From assembly GCA_019828565.1 (NCBI GenBank), contig JAHDYR010000036.1:1-64000 (forward strand): DNA of 64,000 nucleotides, written 5' to 3'. Source of the stretch: Carpediemonas membranifera (Eukaryota; Fornicata). Of this stretch, positions 37,642-48,700 are shown piece after piece. The first letter of the stretch is position 1. Every line of letters begins with the position of its first letter. The notes below the pieces were generated by a model that was not told where the DNA came from, did no database searches, and saw only the letters and a program-made list of their open reading frames with translations. The translations under genes and the position numbers were made by a program.

Positions 37642-40600
37642 TCAATGGTGGCCCTTCATGACCGGAATATTCTGGATTGTCCTGGCATTCGGCGCCTTAG
37701 AGACTTTCCTCCCGTTGAGCACCCCGCTCACCGCCCCGTCAGTGCCAATGGTGGGGCCGACAGCGAAGTCGCCGCCCAAGCTGAAGTGCGGCGCCGCGTC
37801 CATGGACGACCCAGCGACTGTCAGGCCAAGCTTGTTGTCGAACGCAAGTGCAGTCATTTTGACCACCCTCATCTCTCGGGTCGGCACCGCCTGGCCCGTC
37901 CGCTGGGCATTGGTCAACTGCCGTGCCTTGAGTCGATCTTCCGGACTCACAGGCTCCCCGTCAATGCGCGTTAGTCCCGGCATGGCACTGAGCAGGGCGG
38001 CAGTGCAGAGGTGCTTCCGAGTAACTGGGTTGTTGGCGACCTTGACTTCAGATACCATGGGGCAGATTGTCAGGCGGGAGAACTCATTGACGTCTCCGAT
38101 CCGGTTGTCTGCCAGCGACAGGGTCGTCAGCTTCCCGAAGGACGGGGCAGGCTCGGGGTTGGGTGGGCCCGACAGCGCCCTGAGGCCGTTGTGCTCCACG
38201 GTGAGGACGCTGAGGTTGCTCGTCTGGGCGATGGCTCTGAGATCCAGCGATCGGATCTGATTATGGTTCAGGTCAAGCACGTCCAAGGAGGTCAAATAGC
38301 CCAAGGCCGTCGGGTCCAGTGTCGCTATCTGGTTGTGGGCGAGGTAGAGCCGGTGTAGTCGGGGCAGCTGGTCCCACGGCCCCGCGATGGAGGAAAGCTT
38401 GTTCCCACTGGCGTTGAGGAACTTGAGGCGGGGGCAGCGCGCCAGTCCTGCGCCTGCGAGGGACTCGAGCTTGTTGCTACTGACGTCCAGTGTCTCCAGG
38501 TAGGGCATGGCGTCCATGTCGGCCAATGAAGTGATACTGTTCCCATGCAAGTCAAGTCTGACAAGCGCCGTGAGTGCCCCGATCCCGATGGGCTCCCTGA
38601 TGGCGCAATCAGTGAGACTGGCCTCGAGGACCTGATCAAACGGCCGTCGGCCAACCCTTGATTGGAGGAACTCTGCTGTGACCCTCCCTTCGAACGTCGC
38701 CCTCGCCCGCCTGAGCTCTGGACCATCAACACCCAGACCGTCCAGCACCTTGAGCTTGGCCCCGTAGTACAGTGCGAATAGTCGGTAGTCTGCTGACTTC
38801 ACGACAGGGTTGCCCGCGGCGTCAAGGATGATCAGCTGACGGAACCCGCGAAGGGTAGAGAAGGCCCCGAGCTCTCTGATCTCGTTGAAGCCGAGATACA
38901 GCTCCAGCAGGGTCTCGAGGGGTGGCACCTCATGGAATGACCGCAGACGGTTGAACCCCGCGGCCAGGAAGGTCAGCCTGAGCCCTAGTAGCGGTGCTAG
39001 GGTGGTCAGGTGGTTCTGCTCGACGTCCAGGCGTGTCAGATTGGGCATTGCGGCGAACCACTCGGACTTCAGCTCTGAAAGCCCGTTGCTCTTGACGACA
39101 ACCTCCTCGAGTGAAGTCAGACTCTCAATCGGGTCAAGATTGGTCAACGCGTTTCTACTAACAACGAGGCGCTTGAGACAACATGCCCGTTCGATCCCGG
39201 ACAATGCTGTCAGACCACAGCCGGAGAGATCGAGGTCCACGACACATCGAAGCGAGAGTGATGCTGAGGGAGAGGCCTGACAAAGGGGGCCCGTGAGGCC
39301 GGGTGGAAAGATGTTGGACGTCCGTTGTACGGGGGCGAGCATCTGACGGATGCTTCGCTTGTAAGAGTACGCCGAGCCTGAGACCATCCCGATGGTGGGG
39401 GGACGCTGAACAGGTGCGGTCTCGACCCCGTCGATGACGACGAGAGCCGGCACCAGCGCCTTGATGAGCACCGCCGCCGAGTCCAGTCGTGCAAGGAGGT
39501 TCCCAGCGATCGACAACTCGGTAAGGCGGGGCGTGTGGTCCGCCAGCCCGATGATGTCGCATGGAGCGGTGAGCAAGTTCCCCCTGGCATGCAGGGCAGC
39601 AAGCGTCGGGCTGACCACCGTGTTCAGCCGTGACAGGGCGTTGTAGGAGACGTCCAGCTCGACAAGCGTGTTGGCGAGCCGGCCGAGCACTATGTCGTGC
39701 AGGGCGTTCCACGAGACGTTAAGCCTCGTCAGCTTGGGGCAAAGCTCGTCGAGGCCGACCAGAGTTGTCAGTCCGACCCCTGATAGTGTCAGATCTGTCA
39801 GCACAGCGCCGGGTGAGGGGAGATCGTCGGCCAGTGGTGCACGCATCGTCGGTGGTTTGAGCTGGAACAGCCCTGCGGCTGTGGACAGCAGCGGCCTCAT
39901 TGGAGCGAGCTCGGGGGCCTCGGAAAGGGTGGCTAGCCTACCCATGGGCATTGTAGCAGGCGTCTGGCCGCACTCCTGGAATACGTACTCGACCTCCGCG
40001 ATGTACTCGGGCAGAATCACAGCTGTGTCGAAGAAGTAGTACGCCCGCTGCTTCGGGTCGTCGGGCTTGGTGATGTAGACGGCTGGCCGGTCCTTCTGTG
40101 GCGTCACATGGGGCGCGGACCAGCCCAGTGTGTTCGTGCACACCGGGGTGATATCGGGGTGGGGTTGGACGTCGCCAAGGTGGACCTTGCACACAAGCAC
40201 TGTCGAGCGGAACGGTTTTGTCTTATCGGGACAGCTGGCGATTGCATCGATGTCGCACGCGGCAGTCGAGTTCGACAACACCACTGCCGGGTCGAACCCG
40301 AGCTGTGTAAACGCCGTGACGTCCGGCATCCCGTGCTCACACAGTGACAAGAGGTCGGGTGTCGCCTCGTGGCGGCCCAAAAAGAGGTACTCGAGGCCTT
40401 TCTTCGCCTCTTTGGCATCCCCCGCGTATTTCTCGAGAGCTGCCTCGAAACCAAGCCTCATGAAGCGGTGCTGGAGCCGCATAACCGAGGTCACGCGGAC
40501 GCCTCTAAGACCAGCGCGGGCGGCGTCAGTGGCGGATATCCTAGACGTGACGAGGTCGACACAGCTCTGGAACCACGGAGTCCCGGCCTTACCCCGCTCG

Positions 40601-41739
40601 AGCCTCACGTTGCCGCCGGTGTCGAGCTCGACCAGATGCGCCTGTATCGCTGTCTTGACTGACTGCCGCAGGCCTGTTAGTGAGTGCGCAGCGGCGGCGT
40701 GTGCGGCGTTGATAGCGCTGTCTCGGGCTCTTAGATCCGTGCCCACGCCTACAACGGCGGCGGCCACGTCCATCGCGGCCCATTCCTTGATCTGGTTCGA
40801 TGCTGCGATGAACGTCCGGTCAAGGATCTTGGATCGCATGAGATAGTACATCCGCTTCTTGATATACGTTGCTTCGGCTGCCTGCCTTGTCTCGACGTCC
40901 ACGGGGCTGCCGTCAAGAACCTGTAGTGTTCGCAGGTTATACACTGTGTACACGGAGTAGTTGCACAGCCGGCTAATGGGGGATGGCTTCGCCATGGCGT
41001 CGTCTAAGGAGAGGGAGATGAGAGACGTCATTGCTCGTAGCTTTGGGATCTCACTAAACGAGCTCAACTGGTTGCCGGAAATATTGAGCTCGAGAACATG
41101 GCTATACGCCTCGAGAACATCCGCATCAAGTGTCGCGATGCGGTTGCTGGCGACGTTGAGACATCGCAGCGAGGGAAGCTTTCTCGACTCGATAGTCGTG
41201 AGTCGGTTGCATGCCATGGAGAGCACCTGGAGCGAGGTCAACCCGTCCACGCCCTCCATCGTCTCCAGCCTATTGTCGTTGAGATAGAGGCGCTTCAACT
41301 CTTTGAGTCCAGAGAGATGAGACGCCGACGTCAAGCGGTTGTCACTCAACCACAAGGCATGCAGGTTGACGCACTGCCCGATGGCTGCCGGGATCTCTGT
41401 TAGCTGGCACTTCATTACAGAAAGGCTGCGGAGTGTGGGGGCAAAGAGCTCAAGGCCGCCGCCCCGGAACTTGGAGACGAGGAAGAGAGAAATTGACCGA
41501 ATACGGGAGGGTAGCGTGTTCTCGTAGGGATCAGTGACCGCTTCCACGCGTGCAGGGGCGTTCGTTGCGTCGTTATGAACCCCGCTGGAACGAGTTGGGC
41601 GGCCTCGGAACGAAGACTTTGCAATGGTTGTCTTATTCACAGGGGATACAACTTGATTACACGGAGCATTCGATGCCTTATCTACTTCCCAGTCCTCCAT
41701 CGTTGGTTCGTCCACCTCAAATGCTTCGAGTGGAAACAT
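37642..41739 (-). CDS. LRRC9: LRRC9-like leucine-rich repeat protein
   Basis: 1365 aa, ATG at 41739. Four blocks of SDS22-type LRRs (about 100-280, 640-780, 840-1010, 1080-1290), with repeats such as LKELKRLYLNDNRLETMEGV. They are separated by conserved non-LRR inserts: YIKKRMYYLMRSKILDRT after the first block, and a middle segment with VYITKPDDPKQRAYYFFD and PEYIAEVEYVF. The repeated LRR/insert layout, the length near that of human LRRC9 and the PEY(L/I)xExEY motif support LRRC9. LRRC9 orthologues occur mainly in ciliated organisms, so a ciliary role is inferred. The frame is intact without introns. Confidence 0.75.
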   Translation of the reverse strand: MFPLEAFEVDEPTMEDWEVDKASNAPCNQVVSPVNKTTIAKSSFRGRPTRSSGVHNDATNAPARVEAVTDPYENTLPSRIRSISLFLVSKFRGGGLELFAPTLRSLSVMKCQLTEIPAAIGQCVNLHALWLSDNRLTSASHLSGLKELKRLYLNDNRLETMEGVDGLTSLQVLSMACNRLTTIESRKLPSLRCLNVASNRIATLDADVLEAYSHVLELNISGNQLSSFSEIPKLRAMTSLISLSLDDAMAKPSPISRLCNYSVYTVYNLRTLQVLDGSPVDVETRQAAEATYIKKRMYYLMRSKILDRTFIAASNQIKEWAAMDVAAAVVGVGTDLRARDSAINAAHAAAAHSLTGLRQSVKTAIQAHLVELDTGGNVRLERGKAGTPWFQSCVDLVTSRISATDAARAGLRGVRVTSVMRLQHRFMRLGFEAALEKYAGDAKEAKKGLEYLFLGRHEATPDLLSLCEHGMPDVTAFTQLGFDPAVVLSNSTAACDIDAIASCPDKTKPFRSTVLVCKVHLGDVQPHPDITPVCTNTLGWSAPHVTPQKDRPAVYITKPDDPKQRAYYFFDTAVILPEYIAEVEYVFQECGQTPATMPMGRLATLSEAPELAPMRPLLSTAAGLFQLKPPTMRAPLADDLPSPGAVLTDLTLSGVGLTTLVGLDELCPKLTRLNVSWNALHDIVLGRLANTLVELDVSYNALSRLNTVVSPTLAALHARGNLLTAPCDIIGLADHTPRLTELSIAGNLLARLDSAAVLIKALVPALVVIDGVETAPVQRPPTIGMVSGSAYSYKRSIRQMLAPVQRTSNIFPPGLTGPLCQASPSASLSLRCVVDLDLSGCGLTALSGIERACCLKRLVVSRNALTNLDPIESLTSLEEVVVKSNGLSELKSEWFAAMPNLTRLDVEQNHLTTLAPLLGLRLTFLAAGFNRLRSFHEVPPLETLLELYLGFNEIRELGAFSTLRGFRQLIILDAAGNPVVKSADYRLFALYYGAKLKVLDGLGVDGPELRRARATFEGRVTAEFLQSRVGRRPFDQVLEASLTDCAIREPIGIGALTALVRLDLHGNSITSLADMDAMPYLETLDVSSNKLESLAGAGLARCPRLKFLNASGNKLSSIAGPWDQLPRLHRLYLAHNQIATLDPTALGYLTSLDVLDLNHNQIRSLDLRAIAQTSNLSVLTVEHNGLRALSGPPNPEPAPSFGKLTTLSLADNRIGDVNEFSRLTICPMVSEVKVANNPVTRKHLCTAALLSAMPGLTRIDGEPVSPEDRLKARQLTNAQRTGQAVPTREMRVVKMTALAFDNKLGLTVAGSSMDAAPHFSLGGDFAVGPTIGTDGAVSGVLNGRKVSKAPNARTIQNIPVMKGHH

Positions 41740-41951
41740 CGTTGCGGGGTCCTCGGGAAAGCCGTTGTACTCACACTGTGTAAAAGCACTCTCTTGCCAC
41801 GTACTATTCGGCGGAAATCATCCCGAATGTCCTCCGGGATGTCCATGATTTTGTCGGCGACGCAGTTCAGGCGAAGAACCCAAAACTGAACATCACCTCC
41901 GCAAGTTCAGACACGCACAGCTGCCTCTACATCCCGCTGTCCGCACGTTGT

Positions 41952-43088
41952 TTACTTGTAGAGTCTCTTGTATGTCTGGAGCTTATGGGCGCGCACCTCA
42001 AAGGCAAGCTGGGCCCGGTTCATGTGCTTCTGCCGCACAAGGTCGTCCATCGCATCCCGCTTCATCCTCGCGATGCCCGCCTCACGCTGCACAAGCGCGC
42101 TCTCCTGCCTGGCGGCCAACTCGTCCGCCCCGGGTGCAGTGATACGGAGCGCCTGCCTGTAGACGTTCCGGTACTCTCTGGTACCCACTGTACGGCCGTT
42201 GCCCAGCACCAGCTCTCCAGTGTGCTTGACGTGGAGCTGGGCCCTGTCCATCGCCTCGTTCTTCCGCTCGTAGTCGTAAAAGTGCTCATACTCTTCGTAG
42301 TCCAGGTCGTCGCGGTACCGCATGCGGCAGTGGTGCTTGCCGACCATGTGCTGTTGCACGTCCTTGAGCTGCTTAAAGACGCGGCCGCAGTAGACACAGA
42401 AGTGACCCTGGCCGACCTTCTTGCTAAGGAAGTCGAACAAGCCCTCCTTGTCGCTGCAGTACGGCTCGTCCGCGACATGGAAGCCGTGACAATGAGTCAT
42501 ATGGTGTCTAGCGGCATCCTTGGTCTCGAACTCCTCAGGGCAGAAGAGGCAGCGGGTCTCGGCGATGGGGTCGCGGGTCGCCATCAGCTCGAGGTACGCT
42601 TCCTCGTCGTACATGGCATCAACCCACTCGTCGTCACTCATGTCGAAGTCCTCGAGGCCCTCGAGATCCTTGTCGGTGTGTCTTGGGACGTCTGGGTGCT
42701 TCTCGCCCTCAATCACCTTGGCAGGCATCGGGGCATGGCCGCTCGCCTTGATATGCTGGTCATACGCCTTCTGGGATGAGAAGGACTTGCCGCAGGTGCC
42801 ACAACCGTACCTCTTCTTTTCCTTTCGGCCCTTTGTGCGAGCTCGCTGAGTGCTTGAGGCGGCACTAAGCTCCCTTTCGGCGAGCTGCTGCTCAGACAAG
42901 GGCTGGTAGTTCTCTGTACGTCTGAGGATGTTCTGCTTGTGCAAATCACTCTTGTAGTGCTCCTTCATCTCGGAAAGATCGACAAAACGAAGATGGCACG
43001 CAAGACAGGAGAAGCCTGAAGGTTTAGACTGCTGCTGCTGCGCGTTAGCAGCGTCAGGAACGCCAATTACCTCATACCCTGATAGCAT
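41952..43088 (-). CDS. REI1: Rei1/ZNF622-like 60S biogenesis factor
   Basis: 378 aa from ATG at 43088 (longer frame starts with TTG). Four zinc fingers in Rei1 order: CLACHLRFVDLSEMKEHYKS, CGTCGKSFSSQKAYDQHIK, CLFCPEEFETKDAARHHMTH and CVYCGRVFKQLKDVQQHMVG. An acidic stretch between fingers 2 and 3 (DFDMSDDEWVDAMYD) and the C-terminal YEHFYDY motif are family features. Rei1 acts on cytoplasmic pre-60S particles and probes the exit tunnel. The next gene on the same strand, P2, is a stalk protein of the 60S subunit. Confidence 0.92.
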   Translation of the reverse strand: MLSGYEVIGVPDAANAQQQQSKPSGFSCLACHLRFVDLSEMKEHYKSDLHKQNILRRTENYQPLSEQQLAERELSAASSTQRARTKGRKEKKRYGCGTCGKSFSSQKAYDQHIKASGHAPMPAKVIEGEKHPDVPRHTDKDLEGLEDFDMSDDEWVDAMYDEEAYLELMATRDPIAETRCLFCPEEFETKDAARHHMTHCHGFHVADEPYCSDKEGLFDFLSKKVGQGHFCVYCGRVFKQLKDVQQHMVGKHHCRMRYRDDLDYEEYEHFYDYERKNEAMDRAQLHVKHTGELVLGNGRTVGTREYRNVYRQALRITAPGADELAARQESALVQREAGIARMKRDAMDDLVRQKHMNRAQLAFEVRAHKLQTYKRLYK

Positions 43089-43158
43089 AAGAGTTTCGCT
43101 CAACTGACTGCGATCAAGTTAAAAGAGTTACGTGCCATGAGATGAAGGTTTAACCGAT

Positions 43159-43473
43159 TTAGCCGAAAAGATCGAAGCCCATGTCGGAGTCAGACTCGGA
43201 CTCCTCAGCGGGCTCCTCGGCGGCCTCCTCAGTAGCGGCGGCGGCGCCAGCGGCAGCGGGGGCAGCACCACCAGTGGGGACGGTGGCGAGCTTCTCAGCA
43301 CCAGCGGCGATAACCTCCTCGAGGTCCTTGCCAGCGAGCTCAGAAACGATCAGATCAGCCTGAGCAGCATCAGCATCGATGCCGACGGCGGAAAGAACAG
43401 CAGCCATGTCCTTAGCGGAGGGAGCGGCGTTGCCACCGAGGACGCAAAGCATATAAGCAGCAAGAGACTTCAT
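43159..43473 (-). CDS. RPLP2: 60S acidic ribosomal protein P2
   Basis: 104 aa from ATG at 43473 ([15 protein letters not shown]). The frame extends upstream to another codon, but P2 proteins start precisely here. The N-terminal helical dimerisation domain has [20 protein letters not shown] and [19 protein letters not shown]. An Ala/Gly hinge and the acidic tail [11 protein letters not shown] follow. This is the canonical P-protein C-terminus (DDDMGFGLFD) that contacts elongation factors. It forms the ribosomal stalk with P0 and P1. Confidence 0.95.
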   Translation of the reverse strand: MKSLAAYMLCVLGGNAAPSAKDMAAVLSAVGIDADAAQADLIVSELAGKDLEEVIAAGAEKLATVPTGGAAPAAAGAAAATEEAAEEPAEESESDSDMGFDLFG

Positions 43474-44129
43474 ATCTGCATAAATAACCTCATAAGCGAC
43501 GTACCCAAGAACCTGTCGTGTCCTAAAGGGAGAAGCCAAAAAAACCTCACTCGAAGCAAAAATGGCTCAAACAATTTTATAACGATGGAGGGAACACTCT
43601 GGCTGTCGCGGAAGGATTGCATGCAGGCAGGATTAGTGATCGCTTTATTGAGAGGTCGGGAACGACTCAGGCGTGGTTACTGATGCCACAAGTTTTAGAA
43701 TTAAGACGTTGACATTGCTGAAACATGAGCGAGCGCAGTGGGTTAGATATTGTTACTGCAGTGCAAGGCCCACCCTGCCGTCCTTGTGTCTGCGTGGCTA
43801 ACAGACCACGGTTCCTGAGACCGGTCACTGAGGCGGCCGACCAATGAACTGCCCTGTGGGGGAACGGGAACAGGTTGGGGTGGCTATGAGTACAAGCAAT
43901 CGTGCCATTTATCGTCAGGGTATGTATTCGAGAGCATGAGGAAACGCGCAAGTGGCGGAGCGCGAGCTTGTGCGTTCTGACGTGGTGAATTTGTTTCATG
44001 GAGAGATTAGAAATGCTCGCGGGCTCTCTTGGCTGCAGTACCTTCACGGTCGGGTTGATAAGTCATAGGTCATGGCTCATAAAATGGCGATCAAGCATGA
44101 CCGGAAGATGATCAAGAAGGAAATGCGGT
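43474..44129. other. Intergenic, no gene seen
   Basis: About 650 bases upstream of the P2 gene. It includes the P2 promoter by position. Around 44073-44144 a short frame MAHKMAIKHDRKMIKKEMR is open, just before the helicase relic. Otherwise nothing is recognisable. Confidence 0.45.
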
Positions 44130-44716
44130 ATCTAATCGCCTAGAAGCCCTTGAGAACAAGGAGAAGCACAGGGATATTGTCCACGGATGCAGAAAGCCCA
44201 CTCTCACCAAGCACGCCGACATTGCCTTCGAGGAGGACCAACTGCGCAAGGCCGGCATTAACCCAGCCATCGACGACCGTGTCAGCTTCGTCTTCGGCCA
44301 GACCATCGGGGAGGAAGACCGCCGCACTCTGATGACATCAGGGACGTCCAAGAATCTCTCCAGATTTCTATGCGTGATGAACGGCGTGTGCACGAAGCAT
44401 CTGCGAGTGACGGCCATGTCCGTGACGATACGGGTTGACAAGGAGGCCCATGCGACCAACCCTGAACTGCCGAAGCTTGTGTCAGTCTACACTATCAGAA
44501 TCGAGGACCACACATCCGATGACACGGCGATACAGTTCCTGACCGACGGCATGCTGATCCGTCAGATTCTGTCAGACCCCGAATCTCCTCCTGCTCTGTG
44601 CTCATGATTGACGAGGTCCACGAGAGCAGACATCATCCTCGCGATGGCCAAGCAGCTTTTACTCGCCCGTAACGACCGTGCCAGACACTGGTACGACCCG
44701 TTCGCCTGCTTCTGAA
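44130..44716 (+). pseudogene. DEAH-box RNA helicase fragment
   Basis: The frame reads LRVTAMSVTIRVDKEA, then VYTIRIEDHTSDDTA and TDGMLIRQILSDPE, all hallmarks of DEAH splicing and ribosome-biogenesis helicases (motifs Ia and Ib). After a shift near 44590 the next frame gives LMIDEVHERS (motif II, DEVH) and ILAMAKQLLLARND, then stops. The P-loop GxTGSGKT is degraded (TSGTSKNLS) and everything after motif II is missing. It is a broken partial copy on the strand opposite to its neighbours. Confidence 0.75.
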
Positions 44717-45729
44717 AGTGGTGACCAGAGATCTCAGAGGCTGGCTCTGTGACGCTTTCATTTTTGGACAAAACAAAACAGTGTCCAAAGTCGTAGAACA
44801 TGGGAAACACCGAGGTAAGAGCTGCTGGGAACATCTCGTCTCAACAGGAACACGAGTATAACCGAGAGGAGCACGGTGGAAGGTACGCTGTGCGTTTCCC
44901 CGCTGGAAGTTTCTAAGCTCACGTCGAGACCAGCGAAAGTAAACCATCTGGATGCTTGGCGGTTACAGTAGCGTTAGTAGCGTTGAATTATCGCCAAACT
45001 CGTGAAGCTCGAACATCCTTTCTCAGATTCATTCACAAATTTGAAACTTTGCCTCCTTCCATCGATCCGAGGTGGCCAAGATGTTGCAGGGGAGCAAGCT
45101 TAGCACTACCGAGGCAGGATGATGTCAGCAGGCTGAACAATGTGACTCAAGAAACCAGGCCGAGTGATGCGACGTCTGGACGAGACCCACATCATGAAAG
45201 AATGAATGGAATGATAGCCGCAATTGCGCCAAAACCGACACCAGTGAAGCTCTGCACGACACTGCCCGCGCGGAGACTGACGCAGATATGTCCAAGACTT
45301 GGTGCAGAAGCGCGCCGATGCACGTCGTCGAACAAATGGAGGGTGATGCCACCCAAAAGATCCCCGACGGCGAGTTTATGCGTACCATCTCGCACCATAA
45401 TGGCACACTTTCCATTTCTAATAAACTTTCGAACCTGGCAATCATGCTCGCTCATCTCGACTACTGGATTTCCTGGATCTCGCTCTTCGGGCAGGATTAA
45501 TGGCGGTCTCCTTGGTATTGGGCTTGATCATCTCCTCCTCGAAGTCACCAGTGTCATGGGCATGGCTCTCCTCGCTGTCATTGTTGCTAACTACGCCCAG
45601 CCATGCCCGGGTTGGGTCAAAACTGGGTCATAATCACACCCCAAGCATCAGCGGGGCCAGCAAGCTTGGTGACACGGAGTTTACGGAGAATAGCAAGGTG
45701 CTGGCGCTCGAGTTTATCATTGACACCCC
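44717..45729. other. Intergenic, no recognised gene
   Basis: About 1 kb between the helicase relic and the stop of the LRR-like gene. Several short frames exist on both strands but none resembles a known protein. May hold further relic sequence. Confidence 0.4.
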
Positions 45730-48700
45730 TCACCACAGCAGGCTGCATTGTGACATTGAGGCTGAGTTCATGAGGTTAGGGTTCATGTCCTCAACCCTGG
45801 TGTGAAGCCCGGCCACAATTGCAGCCGAAGGCACACGGCAAACACTGGCAAGCTGGTGTCGTACGGTGATTCGCACTCCACTAGCGGTCAGCAGATACGG
45901 AAGATCTCTCTTCATCTTGCCCTCAAGCTCGCCGATGAACTTGATGTCTTCAAGGTGCAGATGAGTGACGTTCTTGGGAATCCATAGCGATGAAAAGTCC
46001 ATGTTGGATTGAAGCGTCAGTGACCAAACACCTGCGGCCCCGTCAATGAGCGTCCACGGCCCCTTGTTGAAGACCTCCTTCGCCATCGTCCCGCCATCAC
46101 CGTCCCAGATCTCAAGATCACGCAGCTTTGGCATCTTCATTGCCTTGCGGCCATCAGGCCCGGGCTTGAAGACAACGCTGCTGAAGGACACGCGAACAAG
46201 GGCGGGGAAGGTGGTCTCGACCGTGCAGTGCAGAATCAGATTCGATAGATTCAGTGTGACAATCGTGCGAGGGAGCGAGTTCGGGTCGACCTCGACGTGC
46301 GAGAACTTGCTCCTGGAGCCCAGCGAGAGCTCGGTCAGCGGCCAGGCGGTGAGAGGGGACCGCTGCAAGCTTGGCATGGACCGGAAAGTGTTGCAAAAGT
46401 TGGACCCCTCGAAGTCTTGGGCGACGAGGCGGTTAAATTGCGGCGCGGCCATCACGAGAGAGCCATAGGCAAAGGAAAGGCCGCGCTTGGAGGCAAAGAC
46501 AGTGTCGACCGTCTGCCAGCGTGTCAGATTGGGTAGGTTGACCGTCTTGTCACTCGATAGAACGGTCGCGCCAATTGTTCGGAGAGTCGTGATGGTCGAG
46601 GGCAATCCTGCCAAGTCCAGAGTCGGCCGCAGTCTACGGCCGAGCAGGGCGCATGAGGAGCCGGCGTATACGGTGACATGCTTGAGCTTGGGCGCGGCCT
46701 TGACGAAGGGTGACTTAGGGAACAGAAGCCTGCATGCGTTTGAGGCGTAGTCAGCGATTGTCACGTCGCGGAGGCTGGGGCAGGCCAGGTCTAGCATGTG
46801 TTCGTCCGTGTTGAGCTGGCAATTCAAGAGGTTGAGCGTGGTGAGGTCCTTAAACTGCACACCCGCTACGAGTGTGATGTCTCTGCACAAGAGCCACTTG
46901 AGTGTGCGGGGGAGGTAGGTGAGGGGGAGCAGGGGCCACGACCCCTCCACGGCCCGGATGTCCAGGCAGGAGAGCGGGAGCCCACTGAAGGCCTCTGATA
47001 CGTCATGATAATTGCCGTTGTCCCTGCTGGTCCACTCAGGGAGAGAGATCGTCATGTTGCTCAGGGCTGGGAGGCATGGCACGACCGACGCCCAGTCAAC
47101 AAAGCACTCTGTCACCCTCGCGGCAAAGACGCGGGGCAGGGTCACTGTGCCGCCCGAGAGGTTGGCTGTCTCGACCTCCAGCCTGCTGAGGGACTGGGGC
47201 AGCGAGGAGACGTCGATCACGGAGTCCTGCATGGCACCGGTGCCCTCGACTTGGATGGAGTCAAGGATGGGCGCCTTGGCAGCAAAACGGCCGCCCTTGT
47301 CTGGCGGGAAGAACGAGCTGCAGGCCCTGGGCCCAACCACGAGCGAGGTGAGGCGCGGGAACACAGTCTGGGTGGTACCAGATGCCATTGGAAACTCGGC
47401 CATCATATTGAGGTGGGCAAGGTTCTCAAAGGCATGCGGCGTGTACTGCAGCTGTGGGCTCGAGCAGCGGACGACGGATGCAGAGAGCAGCGTGGTCCTG
47501 TCCTCGACCCTGGCCACAGTGGGGATGGCGCTGGGGTACCGCACGTGCTTGAGCGACGACGGGGGGATCTTCGAGAGCACCAGGGCGTTCGCACGGGGCA
47601 GCACGAGGCAGCCCGTGCTCTTCGGGCTGGACTTGTCCTTGATGAGGACGGCCTTGAGCCAGGCGGTGTGGATATTCGGGAGGACCGTCTCCTCCCTGAC
47701 GACGACGGAGCAGTACGTCACACTGAGCCTCGTCAGCGACCTGGGCAGTAGTCCCGCCTCGATGTCGGCGTCCTTCGAGCCCGACTGGAGCCGGTCCATG
47801 CAGACCGTCAGATGCTTCAGGGGGTGCTGGTAGATGAACTCTGAGCCCACCAAAGCGTTGATGGTCATGGCGCCGCCCTGGACGAGGGTCAGGCTCTCTA
47901 GGTGGGGCATCTGGAGGCTCGCCACGTTCTTGTCGTCGATCCAGCCTGTCCCGCGTGTGAGCTGGATAGGTCTTTCGGGGATAGCACACAACTCCACGCG
48001 GGTCAGCTTAAATTTCTTCAGGTTCTTAAATATCTTGGTTGCGGTGAGTGCGATGTTCAGGTCTGTGAGAGAGAGGCTCTCGACGCTGTCGGGGACCCTG
48101 TTGAGGTTGATGGTATAGCCCGTGTCCCGCATCCCGGCGAGCTCGAGGACCTTCAAGAGGGAATCCGGGGCGTAGTCGATGCAGTGGATGAAAAAGTCGA
48201 CCGCGGAGTGCATCGACTTGACGCTGAGAGTGTGCAGGGATGGTGCGATGAGAATGGGGGCCCTGGAGGCGTCGACCTTCTTATTGGGGCGGGAGGACGG
48301 GATGAACATGGTCTTCGTGCCGATGCTGAGGACACGGAGCGACGGACAGATGAACTCTGAGCTTACGGTGTACTCCAATCCATTCAACACGACCTCCTCG
48401 ATGTAGAAGGGGAGCTTGGACAGATCCAGCGGGGCGTGGGGCATGTCCGCAGGATCCCACATCGTCCAATCCACAGTCAATCGGGTCAGCCCGGTGTAGG
48501 GGGCGGCCACGGCTATGAACGGGTCCGGCATGGGCTGGCGGATGGTCACCTCGTTGACCCCCTTGGAGTCGAACTTCGGGTACGGCGTGCGGGTTGCCTT
48601 CGTGTGATTGTCGACGTGCGTGACGCGTAGAGGGCCGCCGTTTGACAGGAATACTCTCCAGTTTAGCTCCATGAGCTTCGTAATGGCCTCGCCGGGGACC

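Noticed and set aside
43474-43539. Upstream extension of ribosomal P2
   Set aside because: P2 proteins begin at the conserved MKSLAAYML-type start. The extra 22 codons do not match the family, and no clean intron could be placed.
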